Shown here in pieces: positions 7,053-12,623 of a stretch of DNA of 12,623 bases. The notes under the pieces were generated by a model. It ran no database searches. It was not told where the DNA came from and saw nothing but the letters and a program-made list of their open reading frames with translations. Both the position numbers and the translations under genes were made by a program. This DNA comes from Gammaproteobacteria bacterium (GTDB taxonomy: Bacteria > Pseudomonadota > Gammaproteobacteria > Enterobacterales > Alteromonadaceae): assembly GCA_027484495.1 (NCBI GenBank), contig JAIXSW010000108.1:1-12623 (forward strand). The letters are read 5' to 3'. Each line of letters begins with the position of its first letter. Position 1 is the stretch's first letter.

Positions 7053-8213
7053 TCAGGCTGAAGTGACGACTGTGGGTGCTACATCTTCGCTCGGATAACA
7101 GCCCAGTACTTTGACAAAGCGGGTGATGCGATTGAGTTCATCAAGCGCCCGTTTCATCGCGTAGTCATCCAGATTGGCGAACACGTCAACATAAAACATC
7201 TCTTCCCATGGATTGCCCGGAATAGGCCGCGATTCCAGTTTGCCCATACTGATCCCGTGTTGTTTCAGCACGGTCAGCGCGTCGACCAGCGCGCCTGGCT
7301 GCTGACCGGTATACATGATAAAAGTAGTTTTGGCTGGGATCGCTTTCGCCACATTGATTGGCTTCCGGGCGACCACAATAAAACGGCTGACATTGTCTTT
7401 TTGATTGGCCAAATCCCGGCCTAACACTTCGAGGCCATAAAGTTTGCCGCCTTCTTCGCCGCCGATGGCGACCACGGACAGATCCTGTGCCTGGCGCACG
7501 CGGTTAAAGGCATCGCTGGAGGCGTCACAATATTCAATTTTGATACTGCTCAGTGTTTGTAAGTATTGGCTGCACTGGGCAATGACCTGCGGATGGGCAC
7601 AGATCTGTTTGATTTTGCTTAAATCAGTTCCAGGCAAACCCAGCAGACAGTGTTTAATCGGGTGGGTCAGCTCGCCGACAATCGACAGGCGGGTGTGCTG
7701 AAGTAAGTCAAACACCTCGTTGATACTGCCGCTGGAGGTGTTTTCAATCGGTAACACGGCGTAGTCAGCATGGCCGGTTTCCACCGCCTGCACGATTTCG
7801 TTAAAGCTGTCGCAGCCAATTTCAATCAGTTTTTCTGCCCGGCGCGTGAAGTACTTTTGGGTTGCCCAGTAGCTGTAAGAGCCCTGGCGACCGAGAAATG
7901 CGACACGGCACACCGGTCCGTTTTCGCCATTAAGCTGGCCCTGGACTTTGGCTTGTTGCTGCAGTACTGAATCTTCAATAATCACGTGGTAGAGCCGGGT
8001 GACGTATTGCGCGTCGAGGCCTAAGTCTTTGCCTTTACCGATCAGCGATAACAGCAGCTCTTCTTCGCGTTTTTGGTCACGGATCGGCTTGTTTTGCGCC
8101 AGTTTAGCTTCAGCCACAGCGAGCGCCAGCGCGCGGCGTTTTGCCAGTAGCCCCAGCAGCTGCTGGTCGGTGTCACTGATATCGTGACGGATCTGATCAA
8201 GTTCGATTGCCAT
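7053..8213 (-). CDS. pheA: Bifunctional chorismate mutase / prephenate dehydratase (P-protein)
   Basis: This enzyme converts chorismate to prephenate and then to phenylpyruvate, the committed branch to phenylalanine. The 386 aa length equals E. coli PheA. The chorismate mutase domain (about 1-90) keeps the active-site residues known from E. coli, shifted by two: R9, R26, K37, D46, R49, E50 and Q86. The prephenate dehydratase domain (about 103-285) has LPIENTSSGSINEV, and NVSRF in place of the usual N-x-TRF, so Ser276 stands where catalytic Thr278 of E. coli is. The C-terminal ACT domain (about 296-375) keeps the Phe-binding GALV (307-310) and ESRP (327-330), predicting feedback inhibition by phenylalanine. 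ATG 8213 has AGGGGA upstream at 8222-8227. The gene lies directly behind the pheL leader and attenuator. Confidence 0.97.
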   Translation of the reverse strand: MAIELDQIRHDISDTDQQLLGLLAKRRALALAVAEAKLAQNKPIRDQKREEELLLSLIGKGKDLGLDAQYVTRLYHVIIEDSVLQQQAKVQGQLNGENGPVCRVAFLGRQGSYSYWATQKYFTRRAEKLIEIGCDSFNEIVQAVETGHADYAVLPIENTSSGSINEVFDLLQHTRLSIVGELTHPIKHCLLGLPGTDLSKIKQICAHPQVIAQCSQYLQTLSSIKIEYCDASSDAFNRVRQAQDLSVVAIGGEEGGKLYGLEVLGRDLANQKDNVSRFIVVARKPINVAKAIPAKTTFIMYTGQQPGALVDALTVLKQHGISMGKLESRPIPGNPWEEMFYVDVFANLDDYAMKRALDELNRITRFVKVLGCYPSEDVAPTVVTSA

Positions 8214-8233
8214 TTTTCCTATCCCCTGAAACG

Positions 8234-8260
8234 AAAAAACCTCCCGGATTGGGAGGTTTT
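8234..8260 (-). terminator. pheA attenuator terminator (segments 3:4)
   Basis: On the minus strand AAAACCTCCC (8260-8251), loop AATCC (8250-8246) and GGGAGGTTTT (8245-8236) form a perfect 10-bp hairpin. A run of six T (8239-8234) follows, 20 bases before the pheA start. It should form when charged tRNA-Phe is plentiful and the ribosome finishes the leader peptide. Confidence 0.93.
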
Positions 8261-8310
8261 AAACTGGTTTGACACACGCGCAGCCAGTTACCTCCCGGAT
8301 TGGGTGGTAA
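8251..8310 (-). promoter_or_regulatory. pheL/pheA attenuator: pause hairpin 1:2 and antiterminator 2:3
   Basis: Segment 1 (8310-8302) pairs with segment 2 (8296-8288) through nine positions with one A-A mismatch. Segment 2 (8296-8284) can instead pair with segment 3: GGGAGGT with ACCTCCC (8257-8251), and AACTGG with CCAGTT (8267-8262), leaving a 4-nt bulge and a 16-nt loop. The 2:3 form removes the left arm of the terminator. A ribosome stalled on the Phe codons (8323-8309) covers segment 1 and so frees segment 2 for antitermination. Confidence 0.9.
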
Positions 8311-8347
8311 AGCTAAAAAAGAAGCGAGTGGTCAGAATTTTTTGCAT
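8288..8347 (-). CDS. pheL: Phenylalanine leader peptide (19 aa)
   Basis: A short frame reads MQKILTTRFFFSFTTQSGR. It has four Phe codons in five positions (TTC TTT TTT AGC TTT, bases 8323-8309) and its TAA stop (8290-8288) lies inside attenuator segment 2. AAGG lies 8 bases upstream of the ATG. The peptide has no function of its own; ribosome stalling at its Phe codons when tRNA-Phe is uncharged switches the downstream RNA from terminator to antiterminator and turns pheA on. Its position, 74 bases before the pheA start and 33 bases after the acylase stop, and its Phe content make the identification firm. Confidence 0.94.
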   Translation of the reverse strand: MQKILTTRFFFSFTTQSGR

Positions 8348-8356
8348 AGTCGATAC

Positions 8357-8384
8357 CTTATTCCGTCTGGATGGCTAAAGTCAA
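8357..8384 (-). promoter_or_regulatory. Candidate pheL-pheA promoter overlapping the acylase stop codon
   Basis: On the minus strand TTGACT (8384-8379, five of six bases) and AATAAG (8362-8357, four of six) are separated by 16 bases. The TGA inside TTGACT is the acylase stop. The predicted transcript would start only a few bases before pheL, which would leave out the AAGG ribosome site. Either pheL is read almost leaderless or the true promoter lies further upstream in the acylase gene. Confidence 0.4.
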
Positions 8385-10735
8385 CGCTGCGGCAGCAATT
8401 GCAGTGAATATTTTTCCGCCTGTGGCAAAAAGCCCAGTGGTTTTTCACTGAGCCAATACGCATGGTCAGCGGCATAAAACTCCGACATTGGATGACCGGA
8501 CTGGCCGGCCGGGATCACCAGAATGCCATCTGCTTCATGGCCTGGTGACACCACCATGCGTTCACTCTGGCCATGCACTTTCAGCTGAACCCGCGGCATA
8601 TGACGATCGCCTGCCAGCGGATCGGCAGGCATATTCAGCCAGCGCCCGAGAAATGGCAGTGCTTGGGTCAGTGGATGCTGAATTTCGGCGCTGTTGAGTG
8701 TTCCCCAGCGTGCTGTACTGAGGTCGCCTTGTGTTTGTGCTTTTAACTGTGCGACTGAATCCAGTACCGCTTGTTGCAGCAACGCATCCCAGCTTTGGAA
8801 GCTGCCCGGCAAAGTATCGTCACGTCTTGCCTGCAGCATGGCCCAGGCTGGCGTCTCCGGTACCATTTTTAAATCGCGCAGGCGCAGTTGCTGTGCTTCC
8901 AGATGACCAGCCAGTGGGGCAAACATCAGTTCCAGCGTTTTATCGCGAAAGGCGCGCAGCAGGCTATAGCCGATGGCATCACGGCTGGCGGCCTTGCTGT
9001 CGGTTTCAATCCACTGACGATATTGGCTCAGCTGATGCGCGGCCACAAATTCTGGCGTTAACACCTCAAGTAGCAGAGATTGCCAGCGTTTGAGGAATAG
9101 AGCTTCATGGTCGAGCTGAATATCGTGCAGAGATTTTTCGTCATGCTGCGGCAGAGCAAACAGCCGGTCGCGGATTTGTTTGCCGCGCGCACCGAGGTCA
9201 TAACCACCATCTCCCAACAACGCTAAAGCTTCGCCGCCGACAGAGCGGGCATTGGCGGTCCAGAGCCGGCCATCTTTTGGCGCATAGATTTGTGGATAGT
9301 CTTTGGCTGTCAAATAACCTGACCAGTAGTTTTTGCCTTCACTCCAATCCTGTGGCGTGTCCCAGTCCTGCAGTTGACGGGCAGGGATAGCGCCGATGAT
9401 GGTCCAGCCGATCTGTCCTTTTGCATCTGCGACCAGCAGGTTTTGCGCCGGAATACCGATAGAAGGCGCCAGCGCCAATGCTTCAGTACTGCTGGTCGCC
9501 TGTTCCAGCGCCAGCAGATTCAGGTTCAGACTTTCGCGGTCATAGCCAACCCAGCGCAGCGCAAATTGATCAAATGGCGCCGGCATCACCGGGCCCCACT
9601 GGGTTTCCTTAATCAGTAACACCACGTCGGCTTCGCCTTTGACCTTGATCACTTCGTTGTTGTAGCTGAATTCCTGTAAACCGGCCGGCGTCTGATATTT
9701 TTGGCCACTGTCGTCCATCTTCAAGGCAATGACGTCGTGCCAGTCTGCGGTACTGTTGGTGAAACCCCAGGCGATATGACCGTTACTGCCGGCGACGACA
9801 GCGGGCGTGCCGGGTAAAGTCACGCCGGCAATGCTGTGTTGGGTGTCGCCCTCAGTCCAGCTCATTTGCGCTTTGTACCAGGTGCCCGGTACGCGGATGC
9901 CTAAGTGCATGTCGTCGGCGAGAATGGCGCGGCCATCTTTGCTGGCATTGGCCGCGACGGCAAAGTTATTGGAGCCGATATCGCGGCTGTCGGTCAGGCC
10001 ACAGTCGCGGCACGCCTGCGCCGGAATAGCTTTTAACAGGGCGGGTAACGGGCTTTGTGGCAGTGGCAGCGCTTTGGCTTCAGATCCGTCCATTGCGGCC
10101 TGCCAGTCGCTGCTGTGTTGGGTCAGGAACTGGTACCATTCCAGCGGCACAGCCGCTTTCAGTGCGCCTTGCGCCAGTTCGTCTTTTCCGAGGGCGCCCT
10201 GTAAATCCAGGAACATGCTGTAAATAACCAACAGAGAGTCCGCTGGCTGCCAGGGCCGCGGTTGTTGCGTCAACAATAAATACTCAAACGGTGGCAGACC
10301 TAATTGTTGTAAGCCCGCGTTCGCGCCAGCGGCATATCGGTCCAACATCTCGCGCTGAACTTTCGGCAATTGCTGCAGAATGCCGTCTGCGCGGTCGCGA
10401 AACCGATGCATCCGCTGTTTTTTGTCAAAATCGAGTGCGGCAGTACCAAATAGCTCTGCCAGTTCGCCAGCCGAGTTGCGCCGCAGCAAATCCATCTGGA
10501 AATAGCGTTCCTGCGCGTGCGCAAAGCCGAGTGCAAAAGCGGCATCGCCCCGGCTTTGTGCGCGGATACTCAAATAGCCCTGCGCATCCCGGCCAGAAAC
10601 GACCTGTTGCTCAACAGCTGCGGTCAGTTGCCCTTGATATACAGGCAGACTTTGATGCACCATCCAATAACCTGCTGCGGCAGCGATCGCCAGCAACAGC
10701 ACTAACACTGCTAACATATTTTTTATAATTTTCAT
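8381..10735 (-). CDS. Penicillin acylase-family Ntn hydrolase (peptidase S45), 784 aa
   Basis: A member of the penicillin / N-acyl-homoserine lactone acylase family, which hydrolyses amide bonds of acylated small molecules. Family members are made as a precursor, exported, and self-cleaved into alpha and beta chains. Residues 7-22 are a hydrophobic signal or anchor. The alpha part has FALGFAHAQERYFQMDLLRR (about 67-86), a family hallmark. The nucleophile is predicted at Ser255 in DIGSNNFAV, which would become the N terminus of the beta chain. ADDMHL, LPGTPAVVAGSNGHIAWGFTN and GRWLNMPADPLAGD are further family segments. A CxxC pair (C242, C245) lies just before the cleavage point. ATG 10733-10735 has only a weak upstream GAG. 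The gene is divergent from the cytochrome b561 gene and is followed by pheL with no terminator between. The substrate is unknown: AHL, a beta-lactam or a peptide-like acyl amide are all possible. Confidence 0.9.
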   Translation of the reverse strand: MKIIKNMLAVLVLLLAIAAAAGYWMVHQSLPVYQGQLTAAVEQQVVSGRDAQGYLSIRAQSRGDAAFALGFAHAQERYFQMDLLRRNSAGELAELFGTAALDFDKKQRMHRFRDRADGILQQLPKVQREMLDRYAAGANAGLQQLGLPPFEYLLLTQQPRPWQPADSLLVIYSMFLDLQGALGKDELAQGALKAAVPLEWYQFLTQHSSDWQAAMDGSEAKALPLPQSPLPALLKAIPAQACRDCGLTDSRDIGSNNFAVAANASKDGRAILADDMHLGIRVPGTWYKAQMSWTEGDTQHSIAGVTLPGTPAVVAGSNGHIAWGFTNSTADWHDVIALKMDDSGQKYQTPAGLQEFSYNNEVIKVKGEADVVLLIKETQWGPVMPAPFDQFALRWVGYDRESLNLNLLALEQATSSTEALALAPSIGIPAQNLLVADAKGQIGWTIIGAIPARQLQDWDTPQDWSEGKNYWSGYLTAKDYPQIYAPKDGRLWTANARSVGGEALALLGDGGYDLGARGKQIRDRLFALPQHDEKSLHDIQLDHEALFLKRWQSLLLEVLTPEFVAAHQLSQYRQWIETDSKAASRDAIGYSLLRAFRDKTLELMFAPLAGHLEAQQLRLRDLKMVPETPAWAMLQARRDDTLPGSFQSWDALLQQAVLDSVAQLKAQTQGDLSTARWGTLNSAEIQHPLTQALPFLGRWLNMPADPLAGDRHMPRVQLKVHGQSERMVVSPGHEADGILVIPAGQSGHPMSEFYAADHAYWLSEKPLGFLPQAEKYSLQLLPQR

Positions 10736-10794
10736 GCAGATGCGCTCGTTTTTGACTTGAAGAACTCAGATTATCACAGAAGATCAGGTGTTAT

Positions 10795-11487
10795 ATGCAA
10801 CAAATTCAATCTACCCCCGTACAGATTTTTGACTTAGCTGTGCGGCTATTTCATTGGTTCCAGGTCGTTTTATTAGCCGGTCTCTGGTACAGCGCGGAAC
10901 AGGAATGGTATGGACTGCATCAGTTGTTGGCTTATACGCTGGCGTCATTATTAGGGGCCCGGCTGATTTGGGGCCTGGTTGGCAGTGAGACCGCCCGGTT
11001 TCGGCATTTCGTGCCGTCGCTGAATCAACTGCGGCACTATCTGGCGAACAAAACGCCGGTAGCAGGCCATAATCCGCTTTCTGCATTGATGATCGTGGCT
11101 TTAATGCTGCTGGTCGCTTTGCAGTTTACCTCAGGCCTGATGACGACGGACGAAGTGATGACAGAGGGACCGCTGTATAGCCTGGTACCGGACTGGCTAA
11201 GCGGTCTGGCCGGCAGCTGGCACGAACTTGGCTTTAACTTATTGCTGGGATTAGTTGCCATCCATGTCTTGGCGGCGCTGTGGCATCAATTACGCGGAGA
11301 TAAAGTGATTGGTGCCATGTGGCATGGCCGTAAGGCGCTTCCAGAGCAAACCGTTGCACCACGCTTGCTGGGGAGCTTGAAGTACTTGTTGCTGGTGTTG
11401 ATTTTGTTTTGCGGTTTGATGGGCTGGCAGGGCAGTGCCGTCTGGCCACAATTTTTGGCAGATCTGCAAAGTATTCAAGCGCTTTAA
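10795..11487 (+). CDS. Cytochrome b561-like di-heme membrane protein (230 aa)
   Basis: An inner-membrane b-type cytochrome of the bacterial cytochrome b561 / Ni-Fe hydrogenase b-subunit family, which passes electrons between the quinone pool and periplasmic c-type cytochromes. The family opening VRLFHW is at residues 16-21. About four or five membrane segments are visible (about 14-33, 40-62, 96-116, 142-164, 192-211). Candidate heme ligands are H20, H42, H143 and H157. ATG 10795 has AGG about 7 bases upstream. The 59-bp gap to the divergent acylase has a TTGACT at 10752-10757 but no well-placed -10. The gene converges with cytochrome c' on a shared terminator. Pairing with that cytochrome c' is inferred from position. 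The last 20 residues after the final helix are short and not diagnostic. Confidence 0.88.
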   Translation: MQQIQSTPVQIFDLAVRLFHWFQVVLLAGLWYSAEQEWYGLHQLLAYTLASLLGARLIWGLVGSETARFRHFVPSLNQLRHYLANKTPVAGHNPLSALMIVALMLLVALQFTSGLMTTDEVMTEGPLYSLVPDWLSGLAGSWHELGFNLLLGLVAIHVLAALWHQLRGDKVIGAMWHGRKALPEQTVAPRLLGSLKYLLLVLILFCGLMGWQGSAVWPQFLADLQSIQAL

Positions 11488-11495
11488 AGCCATAA

Positions 11496-11521
11496 AAAAA
11501 CGGAGCAGCAGCTCCGTTTTT
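11496..11521. terminator. Bidirectional Rho-independent terminator
   Basis: Five A (from a run of seven starting at 11494), CGGAGC, loop AGCA, GCTCCG and five T form an 11-bp stem (11496-11506 with 11511-11521). The T run ends the cytochrome b561 transcript and the A run does the same on the minus strand for cytochrome c'. It starts 8 bases after the cytochrome b561 stop and 62 bases beyond the cytochrome c' stop. Confidence 0.9.
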
Positions 11522-11582
11522 CTATGTACAAAAAGTACAGCTGAAATGCAGGTGCAATTTCAACTGAAATAAAGCTGACGGA

Positions 11583-12038
11583 TTAGTCGGCTTTATATTT
11601 GTCGTGACAAGCTTTGCAGTTGCCGCGGAAAGTGGCGAAGGCCGCTTTGATTTTGGCCTGATCGCCACTTTGGGCTGCAGTTTGCAACGCTTTTGTATCC
11701 AGCTGGAACTTGTCCGCTTTAGCGGTGAAGTCTTTAAAATCAGCCCAGATCTCAGCTTTGGCGTCGCCACCACCGGTTTCAGTGCCTGGTGTACTGAAAG
11801 CAGGCCATGGCAGTGGTGCTAACGCGGCCAATGCGTCAGCACGTTGCTGAACACGCTTGGCATCAAAAGGAACTTTACCTTGCAGCATTTCACCAATGTC
11901 ACCGGTGTTATGACGGATCATGGTAAATGCTGACTGGCGGTAATCCACCGCGTCTTTTGCGTCGGTAAAAGCGGTTGCGGCAGATACGTTAGCAGAAGCC
12001 AGCGTGGCAAACAGGGCCGTGCATAGGAGTTTTTTCAT
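11583..12038 (-). CDS. Periplasmic cytochrome c' (151 aa)
   Basis: A class II c-type cytochrome, a four-helix bundle that binds one heme near its C terminus. The signal peptide MKKLLCTALFATLASANVSA is followed by a mature chain of about 130 residues, the usual length. CKACH (C141, C144, H145) is six residues from the end, as expected for this class. The early helix DYRQSAFTMIRHNTGDIGEML and the LPWPAF segment also fit. In other bacteria cytochrome c' binds NO and CO at a five-coordinate heme and helps tolerate nitric oxide. I chose the ATG at 12036-12038, which begins the signal peptide and has GAGA upstream; the frame extends 11 codons further to 12071 without signal character. It converges with the cytochrome b561 gene and is divergent from a membrane sensor-like gene. 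Confidence 0.93.
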   Translation of the reverse strand: MKKLLCTALFATLASANVSAATAFTDAKDAVDYRQSAFTMIRHNTGDIGEMLQGKVPFDAKRVQQRADALAALAPLPWPAFSTPGTETGGGDAKAEIWADFKDFTAKADKFQLDTKALQTAAQSGDQAKIKAAFATFRGNCKACHDKYKAD

Positions 12039-12061
12039 CGTTCGATTCTCATTTGTCGGAT

Positions 12062-12071
12062 TTGCATGCAA
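12062..12071. promoter_or_regulatory. TTGCATGCAA palindrome upstream of cytochrome c'
   Basis: A perfect 10-bp palindrome lies 24 bases upstream of the cytochrome c' start in the 139-bp divergent gap. It could be an operator. I cannot match it to a known regulator with confidence, and no clear -35/-10 pair was seen on either strand in this gap. Confidence 0.25.
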
Positions 12072-12177
12072 TAATGCTAATGGTTTTCAGCACTTGGACA
12101 CAATTGGTCTCATAGTGTTTTACCATCAGGCTATCGCAACGTCCAGTGATCGGACTTTCAACGAGCAGGCGTAACCC

Positions 12178-12623
12178 GTGAAGGAATCCATCTACAAGAC
12201 GACTGGGCTCAATTCTCTCAGCATTAAATTTTCTGCACTGGTGTTTTTATTGACAGTGCTGGCCAGCACTGTGATTGCGTTTGCCATGTTGGCATTGCAA
12301 CAAGATGTGTTGATTAGCCAGGAACATGCTGAACTGGAGCAAACCACCACCCGCTATGCCAGACAGCTGGATAACGAGTTCTGGCAAAAAGAAAAAAAGG
12401 CGATCAGTGCGAATCAGGTCGTAACGCGTTTTTTTCAGCAACAACAATTTGCAGCAGAGCATCAGGCTGAAGTCTACGCCGACGGCAGTTTACGCAGTAA
12501 AGATGATCTGTCAGCGGCATTTCAGCAGCAACAACAGTTTGCCAAACAACCACACGGTTATTTCCAGCAGACCGGCCAGCTCTGGCAGCAGCTGGCCCCA
12601 GTGCTTTTGGAAGACTTCTTTAA
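12178..12623 (+). CDS. N-terminal part of a membrane sensor-like protein, 3' end cut by the window
   Basis: The frame is open from a GTG at 12178 to the window end, giving about 148 residues. An in-frame TAA at 12172-12174 rules out an earlier start, and CAGG lies about 8 bases before the GTG. The product opens with a short cytoplasmic stretch, then one hydrophobic segment (about residues 18-40, FSALVFLLTVLASTVIAFAM), then a polar, glutamine-rich region that looks like an extracytoplasmic helical domain. This is the usual N-terminal layout of sensor histidine kinases, chemoreceptors and membrane diguanylate cyclases. No output domain lies inside the window, so the type cannot be decided. Two Gln runs (FFQQQQF and FQQQQQF) stand about 30 residues apart. 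Its position divergent from cytochrome c' does not establish a functional link. Confidence 0.7.
   Translation, partial: MKESIYKTTGLNSLSIKFSALVFLLTVLASTVIAFAMLALQQDVLISQEHAELEQTTTRYARQLDNEFWQKEKKAISANQVVTRFFQQQQFAAEHQAEVYADGSLRSKDDLSAAFQQQQQFAKQPHGYFQQTGQLWQQLAPVLLEDFF

Noticed and set aside
10752..10776. TTGACT followed by TTATCA as a promoter for the cytochrome b561 gene
   Set aside because: The spacing is only 13 bases, too short for a sigma-70 promoter.
12039..12071. Upstream extension of cytochrome c' to 162 residues
   Set aside because: The extra residues precede a textbook signal peptide start at MKKLL and would disrupt it.

Overview
The window looks like ordinary chromosome of a free-living gammaproteobacterium. 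GC is moderate, genes are tightly packed on both strands, and there is no tRNA, rRNA, insertion sequence, phage gene or CRISPR array. Protein sequences resemble those of the Alteromonadales/Rheinheimera-Alishewanella type: an enterobacterial-like class A malate synthase, the long (531 aa) isocitrate lyase with a KQCGH active site, and a fused 386 aa PheA behind a Phe-rich leader peptide. The genus assignment is inference from protein resemblance only.

Layout. Positions 1-1044 hold the 3' two thirds of malate synthase (aceB, +), followed by a strong terminator. A LysR-type regulator (-, 1146-2084) lies between aceB and isocitrate lyase (aceA, +, 2288-3883). The regulator and aceA are divergent across about 200 bp that contain two perfect dyads, so this block is a glyoxylate-shunt locus with a probable local regulator. 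A terminator follows aceA. After it comes a hairpin-rich stretch with no convincing gene (about 4002-4235), then a 77 aa protein of unknown function and a LOG-family Rossmann protein (both -). Divergent from LOG is an MBL-fold/beta-CASP ribonuclease-like protein (+, 5603-7009).

The next block is on the minus strand: a penicillin acylase-family Ntn hydrolase (8381-10735), the pheL leader peptide with a complete transcription attenuator (8234-8347), and pheA (7053-8213). No terminator separates the acylase from pheL. The pheL promoter candidate overlaps the acylase stop codon.

The last block is small redox proteins: a cytochrome b561-like membrane protein (+, 10795-11487) and a periplasmic cytochrome c' (-, 11583-12038). 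They converge on a bidirectional terminator and may be an electron-transfer pair. A membrane sensor-like protein (+, from a GTG at 12178) runs off the right edge.

Most of the content is recognisable biology. The best points for a second look are the pheL/pheA attenuator built from a 12-nt direct repeat, the structured intergenic stretch at 4002-4235, the dyads between the LysR gene and aceA, and a CxxC pair just before the predicted acylase nucleophile. I found no convincing evidence of a wholly new multi-gene system.
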